From: Paenibacillus agricola
Lineage (GTDB): Bacteria > Bacillota > Bacilli > Paenibacillales > NBRC-103111
Reading direction: 5' to 3'
NCBI RefSeq assembly: GCF_011440305.1
Contig: NZ_JAAOIW010000016.1
Span: 62,001 to 126,000 of the forward strand
DNA length: 64,000 nucleotides
In this document: positions 61,176-64,000 of the stretch, one piece after another
Layout: each line of letters begins with the position of its first letter
How positions within the stretch are numbered: position 1 is the first letter of the stretch
Translations under genes and position numbers: made by a program
The notes under the pieces: model-generated
Database searches by the model: none
Told to the model about the DNA's origin: nothing
What the model saw: only the letters and a program-made list of their open reading frames with translations

Positions 61176-62813
61176 ATGCAATTGCTAATTGTTGACGATC
61201 ATCCTGGCCAGGTCGATAGCATGGCCCTCACGATTCCTTGGATGGACTATGGTGTAGAAGCTGTATATAAAGCTTACTCAGCCAATGAGGCGCTGGAAAC
61301 GATAAAAAAGCAAGACATCGATATTATGATCACCGATATCCGTATGCCCGGCATGAACGGCTTGGAATTAATTCATTCCGTCCGGATGATCTCGGAAAAA
61401 ATCCGCTGTGTCCTGATGTCAGGCTTCAGTGATTTTGAATATGCCAAGCAGGCGATCCAATATAAAACGGCAGGCTATTTGATGAAGCCGGTTGATACCG
61501 CCGAATTGATAGCGCTAATTGAGCAAATCCGCAACGAGCTGCGCGAAGAATGGAATGTGAAGGAGGTATATCATAATGCTATGTATACTTTGCGGGAGAA
61601 CATTCCTTTTCTGCGTTCCCAATTATTAATGGAGCTGCTGCAGGGCAGACCTATTAAGCACTCAGTGTTGTGCAAGAAGATGAAGGCGCTGGAGCTGCCC
61701 TTCGAATGCGAGGATTATGTTTGTATGATGGTTATACGGATGGATGAAGAAAGCGCAGCGGAGGATGAAGCACAGCTATCTCTGTTAGAATATGCGATAA
61801 CGAACATGGCAGAGGAGGTATTCATTGAAACCTTCAATCTCTGGTATTGCAAGGATGTCAATGGGCATCTTGTATTTCTGGTCAGCTTAAAGAACGAGCA
61901 ACTGTATAAACCGCTTCATGAGCAAACCAATGAGCAATATCGCCTGCAGCTAAAGGCTGATGTAGAGGAGCTGCAGAAGAAAACAAGAACTTATTTGAAG
62001 CGCAAGGTTTCGGTAGTTCTTGTGAATCGTTGGGTACCGTTGTCTGAGCAGATCGTGCCACTTTACCATTCCGCGATTGCGGGTATTCGCAAGCACATTG
62101 GCAATGAGCAGCAATTCGTTGCTATTGTGTCCGAGACTGCAGAGACAACAAGGATGGGCTCTCTGCAAACTTTGTATGAACCGCCACTGCTGCAGCATTT
62201 AATGGAGACGGGGCGTTGGGATATAGCAGAGGAACGGCTGGAGCTGGTATTCATGGAACTGAGTGCCAAATGGCGGGAGTCTCCTGAATATTTGAGCGAG
62301 GCGTTCTTTTTCATCACTGGCACCTTTATGCGAATTTCACATAAAAACGGCAAACAGCTTCAAACGATGATTGGCGATTATGGAAAAAAGCTGCAGCAGA
62401 ACCGTCCCTTTTGTTCCCTGAATCAGCTGCGTGATTGGGTATTCCATGTGTTTCACTTGTTACAAATGGAACTGCAAAAAGAGCAAAACGATTCGAAAAT
62501 GACAGTGATCGAGCGGATTCAAGCTTACATTGAAAAGCATATGGACGGTGATGCCTCGCTGCAGGCGATCGCTGACCATGTCGCGCTTCATCCCGCGTAT
62601 TTGTCCAAGGTATACAAGGTGGAGACGGGGATGGGGATCAGTGAATATGTGATGAAAGTGAAGATGGAGAAGGCGGTCGAGCTGTTGCAAAATAAGAAGG
62701 AAAAGATTTACAATATCGCAAGGCAATTGGGATATCAGACTCCCCATTATTTTATCAGGGTATTCAAGAAATATTACGGAGTTACACCGCAGGAGTTCAA
62801 GCTGAGCCAATAA
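61176..62813 (+). CDS. YesN-like response regulator with AraC output domain
   Basis: 545 residues from ATG 61176, preceded by GGAGGG; the frame stays open upstream inside the kinase gene. Receiver: acidic D7-D8, phospho-acceptor D54 in MITDIRMPG, T/S in VLMSGFSD, K in LMKPVD. A long linker follows, then an AraC double HTH at the C-terminus (AIADHVALHPAYLSKVYKVETGMGISEYVMKVKMEKAVELL...IARQLGYQTPHYFIRVFKKYYGVTPQEFK). It probably activates the binding protein and permease operon. It is translationally close to the kinase gene. Confidence 0.92.
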   Translation: MQLLIVDDHPGQVDSMALTIPWMDYGVEAVYKAYSANEALETIKKQDIDIMITDIRMPGMNGLELIHSVRMISEKIRCVLMSGFSDFEYAKQAIQYKTAGYLMKPVDTAELIALIEQIRNELREEWNVKEVYHNAMYTLRENIPFLRSQLLMELLQGRPIKHSVLCKKMKALELPFECEDYVCMMVIRMDEESAAEDEAQLSLLEYAITNMAEEVFIETFNLWYCKDVNGHLVFLVSLKNEQLYKPLHEQTNEQYRLQLKADVEELQKKTRTYLKRKVSVVLVNRWVPLSEQIVPLYHSAIAGIRKHIGNEQQFVAIVSETAETTRMGSLQTLYEPPLLQHLMETGRWDIAEERLELVFMELSAKWRESPEYLSEAFFFITGTFMRISHKNGKQLQTMIGDYGKKLQQNRPFCSLNQLRDWVFHVFHLLQMELQKEQNDSKMTVIERIQAYIEKHMDGDASLQAIADHVALHPAYLSKVYKVETGMGISEYVMKVKMEKAVELLQNKKEKIYNIARQLGYQTPHYFIRVFKKYYGVTPQEFKLSQ

Positions 62814-63141
62814 TATGTTACGCATAATAGAATAATAACTGGATGCTTAAGGGGCAGGGCAAACCGTCTATTTCCCTTATGGGGTAAACAGGCAGGTATG
62901 GGTGCACGCGCATCCATATTTCCATTTGATGCTGTCCAATGGATTCAATCTAAGATACCGGCCGCCATGTACGCTCGGAAGGTAGCCGGAGGCTATTCGG
63001 TTTGTCCTTTTCCAACTGAGCAAGCAAAGTGGTATGACCTTAAAACTTTTGTATAGGTATTGCTCTGGAAACCATCTAAACTTAACATGACCGAACAAGT
63101 TATGATGCAATATGGATAGAAAATTAAAGGAGGAACACCAC
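62814..63141. other. 328-bp gap before the dehydrogenase, holding the shared motif
   Basis: Apart from the motif at 63029 and a short TAGCC-GGA-GGCTA hairpin near 62990 I see nothing definite; there is no clear T-run terminator behind the response regulator. AAAGGAGG at 63126-63133 serves the next gene. Confidence 0.4.
63029..63060 (+). promoter_or_regulatory. Shared upstream motif, copy 2 (dehydrogenase)
   Basis: GTGGTATGACCTTAAAA followed by CTTTTGTATAGG. It matches the sequence at 55563 at 16 of the first 17 positions and again at a GTATA ten bases further (allowing one base of spacing). The dehydrogenase starts 80 bp downstream. Confidence 0.5.
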
Positions 63142-64000
63142 ATGAAATTAGTTTCAACCTACCCATTCGACGAAGGCCAGCTTGCTGTAATGAACAGTAA
63201 AGGAGTCGTGGTTACCCTATTTAAAGGAGAACAAGAGCTCATCGATTCGGAAGCTTATGCAGATGCGGATATTATCATCGCTAACCACCGTTCGTTGCAG
63301 CAGGACTTTCTGGAGAAATGTGAGAAGGTGAAGTGGGTGCAGGTTGCCCATATCGGAATCGAGCGGCTGCCGATGGACTACCTGAAGGAGCGGGGCGTAA
63401 CGGTTATCAATGCCCGTGGCTCAATGGGTCTGCCGATTGCCGAGGATATACTGACTAAGATGCTGATGCTGTCGAGAAATAGTGTGAAAGGTGTCAAAAA
63501 TCAATTTGAGCACACATGGGGGCGCATAGGACCTTTTATTAATTTGTCCGGAAAGACTGCTGGCATTATCGGGGCAGGCGATGTAGGAACGGAAACGGCG
63601 ATTCGAGCCCGCGCATTTGGCATGAAAGTAATCGGGATCAATACGACAGGCAATCCGCTGCCTGAATTTGATGAGATGTACAAGCCGGAACAGCTTAATG
63701 AAGTGATTCAGCAGAGTGATTTTATTGTTCTCACGCTACCTTTAACAGAGGAATCAACCAATCTGTTGGATGAAGAACAGTTCCTTCTGATGAAACCAAC
63801 AGCTTTTATTATTAATATTTCACGCGGTGCATTGATGAATGAAGAGGTTTTGCTGGATTATTTGAAAAATCATAAAATTGCAGGAGCAGGGCTGGACGTA
63901 TTTGTGGAGGAATTCAAGCTTGGCAAGCTGCCGTCGGAAAGTCCGTTCTGGGAGCTGGACAATGTGATCATTACGCCACATTGTGCAGGCGGCGGAGATC
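63142..64000 (+). CDS. D-isomer-specific 2-hydroxyacid dehydrogenase (3' end outside the window)
   Basis: At least 286 residues before the right edge cuts it. Seen: Rossmann motif IIGAGDVGTETAIRA, the NAD-binding region LPLTEES, the catalytic arginine in IINISRGALMNEE, the glutamate-containing AGLDVFVEE and the catalytic histidine in NVIITPHCAGGG. The N-terminal substrate domain is short, close to the usual 90-100 residues. It reduces a 2-oxo acid to a D-2-hydroxy acid, or the reverse, with NAD(P). It lies behind the second sugar operon, so it may act on the product. ATG 63142 follows AAAGGAGG. Confidence 0.9.
   Translation, partial: MKLVSTYPFDEGQLAVMNSKGVVVTLFKGEQELIDSEAYADADIIIANHRSLQQDFLEKCEKVKWVQVAHIGIERLPMDYLKERGVTVINARGSMGLPIAEDILTKMLMLSRNSVKGVKNQFEHTWGRIGPFINLSGKTAGIIGAGDVGTETAIRARAFGMKVIGINTTGNPLPEFDEMYKPEQLNEVIQQSDFIVLTLPLTEESTNLLDEEQFLLMKPTAFIINISRGALMNEEVLLDYLKNHKIAGAGLDVFVEEFKLGKLPSESPFWELDNVIITPHCAGGGD

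Overview
The window looks like chromosomal DNA from a Gram-positive bacterium of the order Bacillales, most likely Paenibacillus or a close relative. The reasons are strong AGGAGG-type ribosome binding sites, many TTG and GTG starts, binding proteins with lipoprotein signals, two LplABC-like oligosaccharide ABC transporters paired with AraC-type or YesMN-type regulators, and intrinsic terminators with T-runs. This is inferred from protein families and gene style; no marker gene (rRNA, tRNA, ribosomal protein) is present. No phage, complete IS element, CRISPR array or RNA gene was found.

Layout. 1-4502: small housekeeping genes (AhpD-like tail, HAD phosphatase, GNAT, GlcG/HbpS-like protein, aldo/keto reductase, SDR). 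4723-13015: a sugar-uptake operon with a membrane AraC regulator, two permeases, a lipoprotein binding protein, an unrecognised TIM-barrel-like protein and an Ldh2-type 2-oxoacid reductase. 13118-13544: remnant of a DUF2975/HTH pair. 13845-15413: pckA. 15800-22969: a catabolic cluster with an IclR regulator, an allantoinase/dihydroorotase-like cyclic amidohydrolase, an MmgE/PrpD protein, a polar amino-acid-type ABC transporter and an M20 carbamoylase/allantoate hydrolase. It looks like a complete uptake and ring-opening pathway for a cyclic ureide, with MmgE/PrpD in the position of a racemase or lyase.

23042-36093 is a complete carbon-phosphorus lyase locus: a hexapeptide acyltransferase, then phnF-D-C-E-E-G-H-I-J-K-L-M, an endonuclease-IV-fold protein and a PHP-family cyclic phosphate dihydrolase (PhnPP type). 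PhnPP appears to replace phnP and phnN. Two arrays of TTAACA-like hexamers at 11-bp spacing (23042 and 23837) look like PhoP boxes, so phosphate starvation probably controls the locus. A Fe/2-aminoethylphosphonate-type ABC transporter (36310-40184) follows and may be a second phosphonate importer.

40396-47307 is a patchwork with a shift from AT-rich to GC-richer DNA: a degenerate SDR and TetR pair, VOC genes, a chimeric VOC-cupin frame, a LysR/SDR divergon and an orphan type 2 argC. 47497-52801 carries a LysR regulator divergent from zwf-tkt-tal (pentose phosphate pathway). 53026-55207 holds an SRPBCC protein and a secreted amidase. 55656-64000 is a second sugar ABC operon (binding protein, two permeases, YesM/YesN-like two-component pair) followed by a D-2-hydroxyacid dehydrogenase cut by the window edge. 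A shared GTGGTATnACCTTAAAA motif precedes both the binding protein and the dehydrogenase, which suggests co-regulation.
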